From positions 1 to 8,123 of the forward strand of contig JAICTB010000095.1 of the NCBI GenBank assembly GCA_025936595.1: a DNA stretch of 8,123 nucleotides, given 5' to 3'. Below the pieces are notes generated by a model. The model made no database searches and had not been told where the DNA came from. It saw only the letters and a list, made by a program, of their open reading frames with translations. Below are positions 6,501 through 8,123 of the stretch, in pieces. The stretch comes from Thermoleophilia bacterium. Its GTDB lineage: Bacteria > Actinomycetota > Thermoleophilia > Gaiellales > Gaiellaceae. A program made the position numbers and the translations under genes. Within the stretch, counting starts at the first letter, position 1; each line of letters opens with the position of its first letter.

Positions 6501-7118
6501 GTGTCCCTTCCGCTCACAAAAGCCTTACAGCGCCGTCGTAGGCTCGGCGCGCACGTGCCGCCGTCGCTGAAGCTGATCGCTCGTACCCTCCTCGTCGTCG
6601 TCGCGCTCGCCGCCGCCTTCGCGCAGCACCCCGCCCCCGCCGCGGCCGCGACGCCGTGCTGGAAGGCGCTCCTGAACGACTGGTACGACGGCCGGATCGA
6701 CAAGACCTATGCCGTCCACTGCTACAACGACGCGCTGAAGCACCTGCCGACCGACGTGCAGCAGTACTCGAGCGCCCACGATGACATCCAGCGCGCCCTC
6801 CAGAGCGCGATCGCAAAGCAGAAGAAGACGGGGCACAAGGTCGACCCGAACTCGCTCGTCCCGCCCTCCTCGGGCGGCCCGTCGAGCGGCGGCGGGAACG
6901 GGACGACGACCGGCCCGACGGGCCCGAGCCCGACGACGGGCGGCGGCCGCAACTCCGGCAAGGGCCTCGGCCACCTCGCGAACAAGCTCAATCCGGCGAG
7001 CGCCTCGTCGCTCCCGATCCCTTTGCTCGTGCTCGGCGCGCTCGCGATCCTGCTCGTCGCAGCGGGCGCCGCGGGGCTGATCGCCAAGCAGATCCAGGCC
7101 CGCAAACAGGCTCCGTAG
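6501..7118 (+). CDS. small secreted/membrane-anchored protein of unknown function with two cysteines
   Basis: I do not recognise a named family. The 205-residue protein has a basic N-terminus, a hydrophobic core (about 25-41) and a likely signal-peptidase site after APAAAA (50). A compact, probably helical domain follows (51-106) with Cys53 and Cys74, which could form a disulfide outside the cell; its marks are CWKALLNDWYDGRID and YAVHCYNDALKHLP. Next come a Gly/Ser/Thr/Pro linker (120-155), a second transmembrane helix (172-194) and a basic tail (KQIQARKQAP). After cleavage this would leave the domain outside on a flexible stalk anchored at its C-terminus. The GTG at 6501 gives a long n-region and no Shine-Dalgarno; GTG 6555 (MPPSLKLIAR) would give a more usual signal peptide. 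It diverges from the O-antigen ligase-like gene, suggesting an envelope role. Confidence 0.75.
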   Translation: MSLPLTKALQRRRRLGAHVPPSLKLIARTLLVVVALAAAFAQHPAPAAAATPCWKALLNDWYDGRIDKTYAVHCYNDALKHLPTDVQQYSSAHDDIQRALQSAIAKQKKTGHKVDPNSLVPPSSGGPSSGGGNGTTTGPTGPSPTTGGGRNSGKGLGHLANKLNPASASSLPIPLLVLGALAILLVAAGAAGLIAKQIQARKQAP

Positions 7119-7131
7119 CCGCTCCGTAGCC
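7110..7131 (+). repeat. 11-base tandem duplication across the stop codon
   Basis: GCTCCGTAGCC occurs twice head to tail (7110-7120 and 7121-7131). The first copy contains the TAG stop of the secreted-protein gene, and the second lies just beyond it. The CCTCCGGGC that follows could be a decayed partial copy. Confidence 0.85.
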
Positions 7132-7208
7132 CCTCCGGGCGGCGGTACCATGTCCGTCCGAGGTCCGCTCTACGCTCCGTCTCCCTTCAGGACCACAGAA
7201 CATCGGCT

Positions 7209-7227
7209 CGCACGCTGGGAGCGTGCG
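7209..7227 (+). promoter_or_regulatory. inverted repeat / hairpin just before the nrdJ ribosome binding site
   Basis: CGCACGCTGGGAGCGTGCG is a perfect 8-bp GC-rich inverted repeat around a GGG loop. It ends one base before the nrdJ Shine-Dalgarno. In RNA it would make a stable stem that could affect ribosome access; in DNA it could be a repressor operator. There is no following T run, so it is not an intrinsic terminator. It does not match the consensus NrdR box as I recall it. Confidence 0.6.
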
Positions 7228-7228
7228 T

Positions 7229-7236
7229 AGAGGAGG
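7229..7236 (+). promoter_or_regulatory. strong ribosome binding site of nrdJ
   Basis: AGAGGAGG lies 8 bases upstream of the ATG at 7245. It is the best Shine-Dalgarno in the window and fixes the start of the reductase. Confidence 0.85.
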
Positions 7237-7244
7237 CGTAAGAG

Positions 7245-8123
7245 ATGGCGTCCGTAGAGCACGAGAACACCGTTCAGATCCACCCCGACGAGCTCGTCAA
7301 TAGCGTCGTCGACGAGGACGCCAACCTCGCCGTCCGCAGGCTGTTCACGATTGCGGGCCGGGATCCCTTCGATGAAGTCGAGTGGGAGATCCGCGACGCG
7401 CACATTCCCGGCAAGAACGGCCCGGCGTTCGAGCAGAAGGACGTCGAGTTCCCGAAGTTCTGGTCGCAGACCGCGACGAACATCGTCGCGCAGAAGTACT
7501 TCCGCGGCCGCATGTCGAGCCCGGAGCGTGAGCGCTCCGTCAAGCAGATGATCGGCCGCATCGTCGGCACCGTCGGCACGTGGGGCCGCGACGGCGGCTA
7601 CTTCGCCGACGAGGACGAGGCGCAGACGTTCGAGGACGAGCTGAAGGCGATCCTCGTCAACCAGCTCGCCGCGTTCAACTCGCCGGTCTGGTTCAACGTC
7701 GGCTTCGAGGAGAAGCCGCAGTGCTCGGCGTGCTTCATCCTCTCGATCGACGACTCGATGGACGCGATCCTCGACTGGATCCGGCGCGAGGGGATCATCT
7801 TCCGCGGCGGCTCGGGCTCGGGCGTCAACCTGTCGCGGCTGCGTTCCTCGAAGGAGCAGCTCTCGAAGGGCGGCTACGCCTCCGGCCCGGTGTCGTTCAT
7901 GCGCGGCGCCGACGCGTCCGCCGGCACGATCAAGTCGGGCGGCAAGACGCGGCGTGCGGCGAAGATGGTCGTCCTCGACGTCGACCATCCCGACATCACC
8001 GAGTTCATCTGGTGCAAGGCGCACGAGGAGGAGAAGGCGCGCGTCCTCGAGGCGGCGGGCTACGACATGTCGCTCGACTCGCCCGACTGGGCGTCGATCC
8101 AGTACCAGAACGCGAACAACTCC
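7245..8123 (+). CDS. nrdJ: adenosylcobalamin-dependent (class II) ribonucleoside-diphosphate reductase, N-terminal part
   Basis: This enzyme reduces ribonucleotides to deoxyribonucleotides using coenzyme B12 instead of oxygen and a metal cofactor, so it works with or without air. The 293 visible residues run in frame to the window end, and the rest is cut off. Recognisable marks are FNSPVWFNVG (145-153), QCSACFILSIDDSMD (159-173) with Cys160 and Cys163 in the position of the first active-site cysteine, FRGGSGSGVNLSRLR (186-200), ASGPVSFMRG (212-221) and SGGKTRRAAKMVVLDVDHPDI (231-251). The form matches the large single-subunit NrdJ of actinobacteria. Start: ATG 7245 with AGAGGAGG at 8 bases. 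A GC-rich hairpin directly precedes that site and may regulate it; no cobalamin riboswitch is seen in the 126-base leader. Functionally it fits with tmk, also in dNTP supply, though the two are not in one operon. Confidence 0.93.
   Translation, partial: MASVEHENTVQIHPDELVNSVVDEDANLAVRRLFTIAGRDPFDEVEWEIRDAHIPGKNGPAFEQKDVEFPKFWSQTATNIVAQKYFRGRMSSPERERSVKQMIGRIVGTVGTWGRDGGYFADEDEAQTFEDELKAILVNQLAAFNSPVWFNVGFEEKPQCSACFILSIDDSMDAILDWIRREGIIFRGGSGSGVNLSRLRSSKEQLSKGGYASGPVSFMRGADASAGTIKSGGKTRRAAKMVVLDVDHPDITEFIWCKAHEEEKARVLEAAGYDMSLDSPDWASIQYQNANNS

Noticed and set aside
4838..6703. Alternative 600-codon minus-strand frame across the ligase-like gene
   Set aside because: The product is Arg/Ala-rich with no membrane segments, whereas the chosen frame has family motifs and about a dozen hydrophobic helices.
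7014..7118. LPXTG-type sortase signal at the C-terminus of the secreted protein
   Set aside because: The pattern of short motif, hydrophobic helix and basic tail is suggestive, but the candidate motif reads LPIPL with no TG, so a plain membrane anchor is more likely.
7209..7227. Hairpin as intrinsic terminator of the secreted-protein gene
   Set aside because: No T run follows; instead a Shine-Dalgarno and start codon come directly after.
7119..7244. Cobalamin riboswitch upstream of nrdJ
   Set aside because: The leader is only 126 bases, shorter than usual for this class, and no B12-box-like sequence was found by eye.
7170..8024. Minus-strand frame opposite nrdJ
   Set aside because: It overlaps the well-supported reductase for its whole length and has no motif or ribosome binding site of note.

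Overview
The window is very GC-rich, with codon third positions nearly all G or C. It carries nine genes and one tRNA, packed with almost no spacer. The mix suggests a high-GC Gram-positive actinobacterium, perhaps of the class Thermoleophilia: actinobacterial-style delta-prime and thymidylate kinase, a class II (adenosylcobalamin-dependent) ribonucleotide reductase, a LytR_C-type membrane protein, and a sigma factor with a long Ala/Pro/Val tail. The phylum is a fairly safe inference; the class is a guess from recalled protein style, not a search.

Left block (about 1-3221, all minus strand, read right to left): thymidylate kinase (tmk) overlaps the DNA polymerase III delta-prime gene (holB). 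A 74-base gap follows, then an ECF-like sigma factor with a long C-terminal extension, then a tRNA-Thr(CGT). The tmk-holB pair makes dTTP precursor and loads the replication clamp.

Middle block (about 3236-7118) is a cell-envelope group. A GalE-like NAD-dependent sugar epimerase is followed on the same strand by a small membrane protein with a LytR_C domain. Converging on it from the other strand, 3 bases away, is a large O-antigen ligase/polymerase-type membrane protein. Diverging from that one, 11 bases away, is a small secreted or membrane-anchored protein of unknown function. Together these suggest synthesis and assembly of a surface polysaccharide, but no substrate can be named.

Right block (7119-8123): a 126-base leader with an 11-base tandem duplication and a strong hairpin leads, through a textbook Shine-Dalgarno, into nrdJ, which runs off the window end.

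No insertion sequence, CRISPR array, attachment site, origin, convincing intrinsic terminator or riboswitch was seen. No wholly new system stands out. The best candidates for something undescribed are the sigma factor's putative membrane-anchored tail, the small two-cysteine secreted protein, the compact divergent tmk/epimerase promoter region, and the hairpin before nrdJ.
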